Shown here: positions 15,869-23,089 of the stretch, piece by piece | Layout of the letters: every line of letters starts with the position of its first letter | Numbering within the stretch: the first letter of the stretch is position 1 | NCBI GenBank assembly: GCA_002396885.1 | Contig: DGXY01000130.1 | Span: forward strand, 1-56,311 | Direction: 5' to 3' | DNA: 56,311 nucleotides | Source of the DNA: Akkermansiaceae bacterium UBA5020 | Lineage (GTDB): Bacteria; Verrucomicrobiota; Verrucomicrobiia; Verrucomicrobiales; DEV007 | Program-made: the position numbers and the translations under genes | Notes under the pieces: model-generated | What the model was told of the DNA's origin: nothing | The model's database searches: none | Seen by the model: the letters and a program-made list of their open reading frames with translations, nothing else

Positions 15869-16246
15869 ATGTCCCACTTCACCACCATCCTTACTCAGAT
15901 CCGCGACGTCGACGCCCTCGAAGCCGCCTGCGCCGAACTCGGCGTGGAACTGCTCCGCGACACGACAGCCCGCGGTTTCGCCAACAGCACCCGCCACGGT
16001 GAACTCGTCGTCCGGCTCAAAGGCCCCTACGACATCGCCGCCAACCGGCCCGCACCCACCGAGCCCTACGAACTGACCACCGACTGGTGGAACGGCCACG
16101 TCGAGCGCGAGGTCGGCCCGAACTACGGCCGTCTTCTCCAGCTCTACGGCGTCCACAAGACGATGCGCGAGGCCGCCAAGAAGCACCTCCGCGTCACCCG
16201 GCGACAGGAGACCGATGGCTCCATCAAACTCACCCTCGCCGCCTGA
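15869..16246 (+). CDS. DUF1257 protein, Ycf35-like
   Basis: This 125-residue protein starts MSHFTTILTQIRDVDALEAA, the characteristic opening of DUF1257/Ycf35. It ends in GRLLQLYGVHKTMREAAKKH, also a family hallmark. Ycf35 is encoded in some algal plastids and in cyanobacteria; I know of no established biochemical role. The ATG (15869) lies after an A/C-rich leader with no Shine-Dalgarno. The DUF2997 gene follows after 12 bp and a Ycf46-type ATPase two genes later. Confidence 0.8.
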   Translation: MSHFTTILTQIRDVDALEAACAELGVELLRDTTARGFANSTRHGELVVRLKGPYDIAANRPAPTEPYELTTDWWNGHVEREVGPNYGRLLQLYGVHKTMREAAKKHLRVTRRQETDGSIKLTLAA

Positions 16247-16258
16247 GCCCAGCCTGAA

Positions 16259-16477
16259 ATGAACTCGAAAGAACGCATCGACGTCTGGATCAGCCCCGAG
16301 GGTGCCATCACCCTGGATGCCGTCGGTTACACCGGGAAGACCTGCGAGGAGGCCACCAAGTTCCTCGAAGAATCCCTCGGCACCGTCGGCCGCAAGCAGC
16401 GCACCCGCGACTACTACCGCCGCCAGTCCAACCACCACCAGAACCCCAACGACAACCAACAAAACCAACCGACATGA
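16259..16477 (+). CDS. DUF2997 protein
   Basis: This 72-residue protein resembles DUF2997: IDVWISPEGAITLDAVGYTG, then CEEATKFLEESLGTV, and a basic segment (GRKQRTRDYYRRQ). The last 15 residues are Asn/Gln-rich and probably disordered. In other genomes DUF2997 genes adjoin DUF1257 genes, as here. It overlaps the next gene by 4 bp. Confidence 0.75.
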   Translation: MNSKERIDVWISPEGAITLDAVGYTGKTCEEATKFLEESLGTVGRKQRTRDYYRRQSNHHQNPNDNQQNQPT

Positions 16478-16737
16478 TCACCGACATCCCCGACACGCTG
16501 CACTTCCAGCCCGACGGCACCGGAGCCGGACTCTACACCGAGCGCATCGATCTCCGTCAGATCGGCACCCTCGAGGTCGTCCGCGCCTCCGAGATCGAGT
16601 TCAACGACACGACCCAGCAGTGGGAGGTCTTCGACTACACCGGGAAGCGGGTCTTCACCGACCCCTCCCGAGAAACGTGCCTCCGCTGGGAGCGCCAGCA
16701 TTTCAATCAAACCCACCCATCTCCTCCGAACCCCTGA
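16474..16737 (+). CDS. Small hypothetical protein
   Basis: This 87-residue protein reads LYTERIDLRQIGTLEVVRAS, then WEVFDYTGKRVFTDPSRETC. It looks like a small beta-rich domain followed by a helix (CLRWERQHFN). It occupies the slot between DUF2997 and the ATPase, starts by ATGA overlap and ends 4 bp before the ATPase ATG. This tight packing supports a shared function. I do not recognise the family. Confidence 0.65.
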   Translation: MITDIPDTLHFQPDGTGAGLYTERIDLRQIGTLEVVRASEIEFNDTTQQWEVFDYTGKRVFTDPSRETCLRWERQHFNQTHPSPPNP

Positions 16738-16741
16738 CTCC

Positions 16742-18238
16742 ATGAAGCATCAAATCATCCGTTATGCGAGGGCCGGTCATGCCGGCCTTTTTTTGTGCAC
16801 CTCCGAAGAGGCGCGTGCCGAGGCCATCGTCAAAGCCGCCGCCGATGAACTCCAGCGTCCACTCCATGCCTGGAGTGCGACCGAGGGATTTGTCGACACG
16901 ACCCTGGGCACGATTCAGCCCTGTCCGGACCCGGCCATGGCCCTCGACCAGATCGTGGACCTCCAGGACGATGCCCTCATTCTCCTGCGAGATTTCGGTG
17001 CCTTCCTTGAGGACAAGGATCCGCTCATTCATCGCAAGTTGCGTGACACCCTCCGCAACGCCCGCACCACCGGCAAGCTCCTCATCCTCCTCGGAGTGTG
17101 GAAGCCCCTGGCACCGGAACTCGAGCGCGAGATCACCCGTATCGACCTGGCCCTGCCCGGTCCTGCGGAACTCGATCTCGTTCTCAACGGCATCATCGAA
17201 TCCGCCGGGCTCACCGCTCATCGCGATCTCACTCCCACACTCCGGGAGGCCGCCCTCGCCGCGGCCGGTGGACTCACCACTCTGGAAGCAGAGAATGCCT
17301 TCGCCCTCTCACTGATCGAGTCAGAGACCATCACCCCGACCATCGTCGCCCGTGAAAAGGCTCATGCCCTCAAAAAGGGTGGTCTCCTCGAAGTCATTAC
17401 CCCGACCGAATCGCTCGACTCCATCGGTGGTCTCGATGCTCTCAAGGCGTGGCTTCTCCAGCGACGTGAGGCGTTCACAAAACGGGCGCGTGACTACGGA
17501 CTGCCGGTGCCCAAAGGCATGCTCGTTTTGGGGGTTCCCGGCACCGGCAAAAGCCTCACCGCCAAAGCCACCGCCAGTGTCTTCGGTGTGCCCCTCCTCA
17601 AGCTCGATGCGGGCAAGCTCTTCGGGTCCCTCGTCGGACAGTCCGAGGCCAACCTCCGCGCTGTCATCCAGACCGCCGAGGCCATCAGCCCCTGTGTCCT
17701 TTGGATTGATGAAATCGAGAAGGGCTTTGGAGGAGCGGGCAGCTCCGGGGGTTCCGACGGAGGCACCAGCAGTCGTGTTTTCGGCACCATGCTGAACTGG
17801 CTGCAGGACAAAACCGCGCCCGTGTTCGTCGTCGCCACCGCCAATGACGTCAGCAAGCTGCCACCCGAGATGCTCCGCAAGGGGCGCTGGGATGAACTCT
17901 GGTTCGTCGACCTGCCCGACACCCGCGAGCGCACCGCGATCTGGGATCTCGTCATCGCGAAATACGGTCGTGAGAAAACGGACTACGATCCTGTCGTCCT
18001 CTCCCGAGCCAGCGAGCTGCACACCGGAGCCGAGATCGAAGCCGCCTTCGTCGAGGCCCTGCACCGGGGTTTTGTCGAGGAGCGCGAACCCACCGAACTC
18101 GACCTGGGTGAAGTGCTCTGCGAGTCCGTCCCCCTCGCCACCACCATGAGCGAGTCCATCGAGCGCCTCCGGCACTGGTCAAAAGGCCGGGCAAGGAATG
18201 CGTCGATGACAGGAAGGACCGGGAGGTTGGGGCGATGA
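16742..18238 (+). CDS. ycf46: Ycf46-type AAA ATPase
   Basis: This 498-residue protein has a Ycf46-like N-terminal domain (1 to about 210; IRYARAGHAGLFLCTSEEAR, then LLRDFGAFLEDKDP) and an AAA+ domain with Walker A GVPGTGKS (264-271), Walker B VLWIDEIEKG (Asp323, Glu324), a Gly/Ser-rich loop (about 329-342), sensor 1 ATAND and an arginine-finger-like KGRWDELWFVDLP. All ATPase motifs are intact. AAA proteins of this type remodel protein or DNA complexes. The clamp, DUF3150 and Ycf35-like proteins nearby are candidate partners. A terminator-like hairpin lies in codons 10-18. It overlaps the following gene by 4 bp. Confidence 0.85.
   Translation: MKHQIIRYARAGHAGLFLCTSEEARAEAIVKAAADELQRPLHAWSATEGFVDTTLGTIQPCPDPAMALDQIVDLQDDALILLRDFGAFLEDKDPLIHRKLRDTLRNARTTGKLLILLGVWKPLAPELEREITRIDLALPGPAELDLVLNGIIESAGLTAHRDLTPTLREAALAAAGGLTTLEAENAFALSLIESETITPTIVAREKAHALKKGGLLEVITPTESLDSIGGLDALKAWLLQRREAFTKRARDYGLPVPKGMLVLGVPGTGKSLTAKATASVFGVPLLKLDAGKLFGSLVGQSEANLRAVIQTAEAISPCVLWIDEIEKGFGGAGSSGGSDGGTSSRVFGTMLNWLQDKTAPVFVVATANDVSKLPPEMLRKGRWDELWFVDLPDTRERTAIWDLVIAKYGREKTDYDPVVLSRASELHTGAEIEAAFVEALHRGFVEEREPTELDLGEVLCESVPLATTMSESIERLRHWSKGRARNASMTGRTGRLGR
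16771..16794 (+). terminator. Terminator-like hairpin inside the AAA coding region
   Basis: GGCCGG (16771-16776) and CCGGCC (16782-16787) form a 6-bp all-G/C stem with a 5-base loop, followed directly by seven T (16788-16794). It lies 30-53 bases into the ATPase gene. Ribosomes would normally prevent folding, so this could act as a translation-sensitive attenuator. Confidence 0.6.
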
Positions 18239-18633
18239 GTAAAAGCGAATACCCCCGGGATTCGGAGGGTAGCCCCGAGCTCATTCCCAAGGATCATGCC
18301 GAAGCCATGCGGCGTTTCGAAGCCGTCCGCACTCTTGATTCCGCCGCATTGGCGGGCCTTGAGAAGCGGGATCTCCTTCTCGCCTGGTGGAGCTTCTTCT
18401 GGCTCGAAGCGGCCCTCCATCCCGACGATGTCGAAATCTGGCCCGAAGAGGTCGCCGATGCGCTACCTCTCGCCGTCGAGGCCTTCCGCCGCTATGAGGC
18501 GGGCGAGATCAAGGACGGAGAATACTACCCCGCCGAAGCCGTCCGCCACCGCGTCCTGCACGAGCGGGCCCGGGCGAGACGTTCCCAACCTCTACCCCCA
18601 CAACACCATAAAGCGGACACGTCCGAAACGTGA
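18235..18633 (+). CDS. Hypothetical protein, last gene of module 2
   Basis: This 132-residue, acidic, mostly helical protein includes LEKRDLLLAWWSFFWLEAAL and LPLAVEAFRRYEAGEIKDGE. The C-terminal 25 residues look disordered. It starts by 4-bp overlap with the ATPase gene, so it is translationally coupled and may be its partner. No family is recognised. A terminator hairpin follows 46 bp later. Confidence 0.65.
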   Translation: MSKSEYPRDSEGSPELIPKDHAEAMRRFEAVRTLDSAALAGLEKRDLLLAWWSFFWLEAALHPDDVEIWPEEVADALPLAVEAFRRYEAGEIKDGEYYPAEAVRHRVLHERARARRSQPLPPQHHKADTSET

Positions 18634-18653
18634 CCGCAGTGACCGACACTCCT

Positions 18654-18718
18654 GAATGCGTGAAGGAGGTCCGGTCCGGGAAAACTCGCTGCCATGTTAC
18701 GGGGCGAGTTTTCTTTAG
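18654..18718 (+). repeat. Copy A of a 65-bp dispersed repeat
   Basis: It begins GAATGCGT and shares GGTCC, GGGAAAA, ATGTT, CGGGG and GTTTTTCTTT-like blocks in order with 54328-54390 in the same orientation, roughly 70% by eye. Its right part contains the terminator at 18680-18716. Confidence 0.55.
18680..18716 (+). terminator. Terminator at the end of module 2
   Basis: A 10-bp perfect stem (GAAAACTCGC 18680-18689 with GCGAGTTTTC 18704-18713) with a 14-base loop and a short T tail marks the end of the rightward module-2 transcript. Confidence 0.7.
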
Positions 18719-18805
18719 CTGTCATTCGAAACACGGAGTGGGCGCACCCCAAAACGTGGAATTAAAAGAGGCTTCAGAACTCCCGAATCTGTACATTTGC
18801 CCAAG

Positions 18806-19303
18806 TCATTGGCTGAGCAATCCTTCCAAATCCAGAGGGCGGGTGAACATGGCCAGTCCACCGTTCGCGTCTCTCGGCCACTGCTCCGGCGGCCTGTCCC
18901 AATACAACTCGACTCCATTGCCATCAGGGTCGCGCAGGTAGATGGCCTCGCTCACGCCGTGGTCGGACGCTCCGTCGAGCGAGATGCCCGCGTCGAGCAC
19001 ACGACGCAAGGCATTGGCGAGCGCATCGCGGGTGGGATAAAGGATCGCGAGATGATAGAGGCCGGTCGCTCCCTGCGGCGGTGGTGAACCGCCGCCGCTT
19101 TCCCAGGTGTTCAGCCCGATGTGGTGATGATAGCCGCCTGCGGAAACAAAGGCAGCTTGCGAGCCGAAACGCTGCGTGAGTTCAAAACCCAGCACACCGC
19201 GGTAAAAGTCCAGGGCACGCTCCAGGTCGGCCACTTTGAGATGGACATGACCAATCGAAACACCGGGGTCTATGGGGATGGCTGGTTTGCTGGAGTCCAT
19301 CAT
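18806..19303 (-). CDS. VOC-family metalloenzyme (glyoxalase/dioxygenase type)
   Basis: About 165 residues with a vicinal-oxygen-chelate fold: GHVHLKVADLERALDFYRGV opens the first half, LYHLAILYPTRDALANALRR the second, and DPDGNGVELYWDRP supplies the last metal-ligand glutamate. The His (GHVHL), His (LYHLAI) and Glu (VELYW) ligands are present, so it is probably active in an extradiol-dioxygenase or glyoxalase-like reaction. An earlier ATG at 19363 would add 20 residues. I prefer 19303 because family members begin about 15 residues before the first strand. It is unrelated in function to the metal genes and points away from them. Confidence 0.8.
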   Translation of the reverse strand: MMDSSKPAIPIDPGVSIGHVHLKVADLERALDFYRGVLGFELTQRFGSQAAFVSAGGYHHHIGLNTWESGGGSPPPQGATGLYHLAILYPTRDALANALRRVLDAGISLDGASDHGVSEAIYLRDPDGNGVELYWDRPPEQWPRDANGGLAMFTRPLDLEGLLSQ

Positions 19304-19395
19304 TTGGTGGTCGAGATGATTTTGAAGTCCTTGAAAAACATCTGCATGAGTCCTGAATTCCATTTAAGCCAATCGGGGCATTTTACAATTTCTCA

Positions 19396-19430
19396 GAGGG
19401 ATTCCCGCTGCCGTGGAGTTGCACTCCATG
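19396..19430 (+). promoter_or_regulatory. Candidate ECF promoter, site 1
   Basis: GAGGGATTCC followed by GGAGTTGCACTCC: GGGAT at 19398 and GTTG at 19418 are 20 bp apart. The same bipartite layout and spacing occurs at 21217/21237 and 30273/30293. It lies 60 bp before the Cys-rich gene and the sigma-factor operon. Confidence 0.5.
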
Positions 19431-19489
19431 AAGGCCTGATACGACGGCCCAACCACAACAAACGAACCAAAAATAGAATAAACCCCTCC

Positions 19490-19726
19490 ATGAAAATCAA
19501 ACTCACCCTCCTTGCCGCTGTGATCATCGCGGCGGTCGCCTCCAGTGCCGCAATCGCCGGTCGCGACAAACCTGCGACCCCGAACACGAAACCAGCCGGC
19601 ATGAGCTGCTGCGCTGCGGCCCCCAAGGCTGCAACTCCCGCTCCTGTCTCTGAAAAGGAAGCTCCCGCCCAAAAAGGCATGAGTTGCCACAGCGCCGCCC
19701 CGGTAGCGAAGAGCTGCTGCAAGTAA
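19490..19726 (+). CDS. Small secreted Cys-rich protein
   Basis: A 78-residue precursor with a signal peptide (MKIKLTLLAAVIIAAVASSA, cleavage near AIA-G). The mature part is Pro/Ala/Lys-rich and carries GMSCCAAAP, GMSCHSAAP and a terminal KSCCK: five cysteines plus methionine and histidine. This suggests periplasmic binding of Cu(I) or another thiophilic metal. I know no family. It is the first gene after candidate ECF promoter site 1 and stands before the anti-sigma/sensor/sigma genes, separated by a hairpin. The start follows an A/C-rich, SD-less leader. Confidence 0.75.
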   Translation: MKIKLTLLAAVIIAAVASSAAIAGRDKPATPNTKPAGMSCCAAAPKAATPAPVSEKEAPAQKGMSCHSAAPVAKSCCK

Positions 19727-19741
19727 ACCCTCGAACAAACC

Positions 19742-19773
19742 AACCCGCCAGATACCGGATGATCTGGCGGGTT
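19742..19773 (+). terminator. Hairpin between Cys-rich gene and sigma operon
   Basis: A 12-bp perfect stem (AACCCGCCAGAT with ATCTGGCGGGTT) with an 8-base loop is followed by GTGTTCC. It may partly terminate so that the abundant small protein is made in excess of the regulators. Confidence 0.6.
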
Positions 19774-19810
19774 GTGTTCCACTTCAACATCCGGCAAGCT
19801 TTCCCCAGAC

Positions 19811-20134
19811 ATGAATGAAGACGAACTCAACGATCTGATCCGGCAGACACACCCGAAACCGGAGTTTCCCTCCACGTTCCAGCGGGAAGTCTGGGCGCGT
19901 GTCTCCGTCGCCGAACAGACGTCCTGGTCGGCACGATATCGTCGATGGCGGGAATCATTTTTCCAAGCCCTGGCCCAGCCGGCCACGGCGATGGCGGTGG
20001 TGATGACGACCTTGCTCCTTGGTGCCGGTCTTGGTCAGATCGTCACGTCTGAAAACAACGCCGAAGCCTCACGGGACGCTTACGTTGCCTCGATCAATCC
20101 CGTGGCAGCGGCTCACATCGCGAATCGGGAATGA
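19811..20134 (+). CDS. Putative anti-sigma factor (CnrY-like position)
   Basis: This 107-residue protein has a cytoplasmic N-terminus (MNEDELNDLIRQTHPKPEFP), one membrane span at about 59-80 (AMAVVMTTLLLGAGLGQIV) and a short periplasmic tail. There is no zinc-finger HxxxCxxC. Size, topology and gene order (anti-sigma, sensor, ECF sigma) match the CnrY-X-H nickel/cobalt system, although the sequence similarity itself is weak. It would hold the sigma factor at the membrane until the sensor reports metal. It overlaps the sensor gene by 4 bp. Confidence 0.65.
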   Translation: MNEDELNDLIRQTHPKPEFPSTFQREVWARVSVAEQTSWSARYRRWRESFFQALAQPATAMAVVMTTLLLGAGLGQIVTSENNAEASRDAYVASINPVAAAHIANRE

Positions 20135-20592
20135 AACGCGGCCTCTGGATTCTGGGTGCGGCGTTGGCGGCCGGTGTCGTCGGCTTTGCCCTGATGCGCT
20201 GTCAATCCACAGCTCCCATGATGGCGTCGGATGGCGCATCTCTCCTGCCGGAACTCGAATGGCTGCGTCACGAGTTCGATCTGACGGAGGCGCAGTTTGC
20301 CCAAACTTCCGAACTGCATCTCGCCTATCGTCCGACTTGTGAGGCGCTGTGCAACCGGGTGATGACCTCGCAGGAACGAATCAAAGAACTAGTCAAGGCC
20401 GGCCCTCCGATCACCCCGGAACTCGAGGCGGCCCTGAAGGTCCACGCCGCTCTGCATGTCGAGTGTCAGACGGCGATGATCAACCATCTCCATAGGACGG
20501 CTGAGGTGCTCTCTCCCGAACAGGCAAAACGCTACCTCGACACCATGCTCCCGCATGTGATCGAAATGGAGATGGAGCCAGCGGGGCACTGA
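20131..20592 (+). CDS. Periplasmic heavy-metal sensor (CnrX-like)
   Basis: This 153-residue protein has an N-terminal membrane anchor (MKRGLWILGAALAAGVVGF) and a helical periplasmic domain with LRHEFDLTEAQFAQTSELH, CEALCNRVMTSQERI, ALHVECQTAMINHLHRTAEV and LSPEQAKRYLDTMLPHVIEM. This is the four-helix hook of the CnrX/ZraP/Spy group. His, Cys and Met residues in helices 1 and 4 could bind metal; the exact CnrX ligands are not all recognisable. Three Cys in the periplasmic domain may favour Cu or a thiophilic metal over Ni/Co. It is presumed to pass the signal to the membrane anti-sigma factor. Confidence 0.75.
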   Translation: MKRGLWILGAALAAGVVGFALMRCQSTAPMMASDGASLLPELEWLRHEFDLTEAQFAQTSELHLAYRPTCEALCNRVMTSQERIKELVKAGPPITPELEAALKVHAALHVECQTAMINHLHRTAEVLSPEQAKRYLDTMLPHVIEMEMEPAGH

Positions 20593-20605
20593 TACCCCTT
20601 CCCGC

Positions 20606-21175
20606 ATGGACTTCACCCCTGATGCCGATACGGTTCTGATGCAGCGGCTCGCCGGTGGCGAAGATCTGGCCTTGAACGAACTGATGTTGCGCTGGCGGGA
20701 AAGAGTCGCCGCCTTTCTCCTCCGCATGGTCGGGGATCATGCAACGGCAATGGACCTGACTCAGGAAACCTTTGTCCGCCTTTACACCAGCCGCAAGACA
20801 TACAAACCGTCCGCCGCCTTTTCGACCTACCTTTTCCACATCGCCGCCAACCTCGCCCGTACCCAGGCCCGTTGGCGTAAACGTCACCCCACCGTGCCAA
20901 TGGAAGACGAGAGCGGGGAAATTCGCCACGAAGCGGTCGATTCCCTTCCCTCTCCCGACGAGAGCGCGGACCTCCATGAACGGGCCGATCTGGTGAACCG
21001 CACCATCGCCGCCCTCCCCGAAGACCAGCGCGAGGCTCTGCTCCTCTTCACCGTCGAGGGCATGAGTCAGGCCGAAGTGGCGGCGGCCCTGGGATGCAGC
21101 CCCAAAGCGGTTGAGGTTCGTGTTTACCGAGCACGGCAGCTACTCCGCGAAGCGCTCGCAAAGGCCGGTTATTGA
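20606..21175 (+). CDS. ECF-type RNA polymerase sigma factor
   Basis: This 189-residue protein has sigma region 2 (about 25-95; MDLTQETFVRLYTSRKTYKP, FSTYLFHIAANLARTQAR) and region 4 (about 130-185; LPEDQREALLLFTVEGMSQA, then a CSPKAVEVRVYRAR helix-turn-helix). It binds core polymerase and directs it to special promoters when released by the anti-sigma factor. It is the last gene of the anti-sigma/sensor/sigma set (gap 13 bp). The three bipartite motifs near 19400, 21220 and 30275 are its candidate targets. Confidence 0.9.
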   Translation: MDFTPDADTVLMQRLAGGEDLALNELMLRWRERVAAFLLRMVGDHATAMDLTQETFVRLYTSRKTYKPSAAFSTYLFHIAANLARTQARWRKRHPTVPMEDESGEIRHEAVDSLPSPDESADLHERADLVNRTIAALPEDQREALLLFTVEGMSQAEVAAALGCSPKAVEVRVYRARQLLREALAKAGY

Positions 21176-21214
21176 GTATCGCGAAATGGGTATCGAAAAA
21201 AGTTCATTTTCCTG

Positions 21215-21249
21215 GAGGGATTCCGGAACTGGCGGAGTTGACTCCTTAA
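21215..21249 (+). promoter_or_regulatory. Candidate ECF promoter, site 2
   Basis: GGAGGGATTCC and GGAGTTGACTCC, with GGGAT at 21217 and GTTG at 21237 (20 bp). It matches site 1 over most of both boxes. It lies just after the sigma gene and upstream of the Cys-rich gene at 21361 and the Cus genes. Confidence 0.5.
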
Positions 21250-21301
21250 CCATCCCAGACCGCTTATCCTTCCTACCCGTACCAACAGGCATCAAGAAAG
21301 A

Positions 21302-21329
21302 TTGACTTCCATAGGGCGGGTCCTATCAT
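21302..21329 (+). promoter_or_regulatory. Sigma-70-type promoter with dyad in the spacer
   Basis: TTGACT (21302-21307), 16 bp, TATCAT (21324-21329). The spacer holds the inverted repeat ATAGG-N6-CCTAT overlapping the -10 box, a place where a MerR- or ArsR-type regulator could bind. The next gene starts at 21361. Confidence 0.45.
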
Positions 21330-21360
21330 CGAAAGACAGGGTTCCGAAATTCACCGATTC

Positions 21361-21717
21361 ATGAAGGCCCTCGTTGCCACACTACTGCTTCTAACCTTTC
21401 TGACACAGGCGCTGCCTCTGTCGGGAGTTGGATTTGGGGCAGAGAGTCCCAAATGTGCGGTATCCTGCGCCTGTCACGCCGAAGCCCAGGGCTGTTGTTG
21501 CATCGATCTCCCTTCAACCCCTGACGCTCCGCTTCCAGTCAATTCTCCTCCTCTCCAGGGGCGGGATTTGTTACCGGCAACTCTTTGGATTGCTGAATCG
21601 AACATCCTTCAGCCCGAACCGATTCTCGATGGACTTGCGATCAAGTTTGCGGTTCACCCTTGGACGGCGCTTTCTTCGATCAGGCTTTCGGTGCTCTTCT
21701 GCTCCATCGTGATCTGA
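21361..21717 (+). CDS. Secreted Cys-rich hypothetical protein
   Basis: A 118-residue precursor with a signal peptide (MKALVATLLLLTFLTQALPL). It has a cysteine cluster CAVSCACHAEAQGCCCID at residues about 32-49, with seven cysteines and one histidine, then a Pro-rich section and a hydrophobic C-terminus (RLSVLFCSIVI) that may span the membrane. A role in periplasmic Cu or Ag binding ahead of the Cus pump is inferred. No family is known to me. It lies directly behind candidate ECF promoter site 2 and a sigma-70-like promoter. Confidence 0.65.
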   Translation: MKALVATLLLLTFLTQALPLSGVGFGAESPKCAVSCACHAEAQGCCCIDLPSTPDAPLPVNSPPLQGRDLLPATLWIAESNILQPEPILDGLAIKFAVHPWTALSSIRLSVLFCSIVI

Positions 21718-21824
21718 TCGGGCGGCTCTGACAGCCGTATTGCGCCCTTCGCGCTCGATTCTACGACCGTTGTCGGGGTCGGGATCGCCCACGTCTCACG
21801 AAATCTCACCTATACTTTCTTTTC

Positions 21825-23084
21825 ATGCATACATTTCTTAGAATCCACTTCGTGGCACTGCTCCTAGCCGTGTCGGCGCAGGCCGACGATTCCTCGACCC
21901 GGGTCACACCCGATTATATCAAGCGGCTGATTGGGGAAGCAGTCGCCTCCCATCCTTCGGTCGAAGCGGCCGAGGCGCGTTCACAAGCCGCCACCTCAGC
22001 GATCAGCGCGGTTCGCCTTTGGGAAGATCCGCAGCTTGGCCTGGGGACGCGGGCTGCTAGTCGTGAGATGCGCATGGATGAGGGCGACATCATGGTGGGG
22101 CTGGACCAGATGCTCCCGCGCAAGGGCCTCTTCAGGGCGGAGAAGCGCCGCGCGACCGCCGAGCAGCAGGCGCAGCAGGCGACACGACAGCAGACCGAAG
22201 CCGAACTGGGACTCACGGTCGGTCAGACGGTGCTGGAACTGGCATTGGCGGATGAGTTGATCCGCCTGCAGAGCGAGAATCTCGTCTGGCTGAAAACCAT
22301 CGTGGGGATCGCCGGGGAAAGGGCGAAGAACCCCGATGCCTCGGCGACCGAGTCCTTGCGGCTGGAGAGTGAACTCGCCCTGCGCTCGCAGTCCCTCGCT
22401 TCTCTGAAACGTCAGCGAGTTCAATATGCCACCACCCTGAATCTTCTTCTAGGCCGAGCCGAAGACACGACAGGCACCCTCGCTCTGGACAACAGCCCGT
22501 CCAAGCTCACCAATGCCCTTGCGCTGCGGCAGCGACTGGAGGAAAACAACCCGCAGCTCGCCGCGATGCGACATCAGGCGGAGGGAGCTCAGGCCGAGGC
22601 GGATGCCTCGCGTGAAAGACGCAAGCCGGTGGTTTCTGTCGGGGTCGAGACCAACACCTACTCGGGCGGAGATTTCCGCGAGGCAATGTTCGCCGTGAGA
22701 GTGACGCTCCCCTGGTTCAATCGTTCAGTCTATCAGGCCGACATCGCACGGGCCGAGAGCGAGCGCGACGCCACCCTCGGGGATCTTGCCGCCCAGCAGC
22801 GTGAGCTTTACACCCAACTCATCACCCTCATCACCGAGGCGCAGAACAACCAGGAACTCTTCGATTCCTATTCGGAGGAAGTGCTGCCGAAGACGGAGAA
22901 AGCGGTCGAGACCACGCAAAACGCGTGGGTTTCCTCCAAAGCAACCCTGCTCGAAGTGCTCGATGCCCGCCGCCTCCTCCTCGACGCACAGGCGGAGCAG
23001 AAGCGGGCGCTCGCCTCCCGTCATGTCGCCGATCAGGCCCTCATCGCCATCACCGGCGGCCATCTCCAACAAGCAGGAAAATAA
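21825..23084 (+). CDS. TolC-family outer-membrane channel of the Cus-type pump
   Basis: A 419-residue precursor with signal peptide (LRIHFVALLLAVSAQADD). The duplicated helical repeats typical of TolC/CusC/CzcC proteins are seen: ASHPSVEAAEARSQAATSAI and ENNPQLAAMRHQAEGAQAEA, each starting a half, plus long coiled helices (AEKRRATAEQQAQQATRQQ). It forms the trimeric outer-membrane exit duct for the adaptor and pump encoded next. The gene is 5 bp upstream of the adaptor gene. No lipobox is seen, unlike CusC of E. coli. Confidence 0.9.
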   Translation: MHTFLRIHFVALLLAVSAQADDSSTRVTPDYIKRLIGEAVASHPSVEAAEARSQAATSAISAVRLWEDPQLGLGTRAASREMRMDEGDIMVGLDQMLPRKGLFRAEKRRATAEQQAQQATRQQTEAELGLTVGQTVLELALADELIRLQSENLVWLKTIVGIAGERAKNPDASATESLRLESELALRSQSLASLKRQRVQYATTLNLLLGRAEDTTGTLALDNSPSKLTNALALRQRLEENNPQLAAMRHQAEGAQAEADASRERRKPVVSVGVETNTYSGGDFREAMFAVRVTLPWFNRSVYQADIARAESERDATLGDLAAQQRELYTQLITLITEAQNNQELFDSYSEEVLPKTEKAVETTQNAWVSSKATLLEVLDARRLLLDAQAEQKRALASRHVADQALIAITGGHLQQAGK

Positions 23085-23089
23085 CTCCC

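Noticed and set aside
11250..18238. A CRISPR-Cas or PRTRC-type system because of the Cas4-like nuclease and plasmid-like genes
   Set aside because: No CRISPR repeats, no other cas genes and none of the ParB/ThiF-related PRTRC proteins were found. The nuclease fits RecB/AddB relatives equally well.
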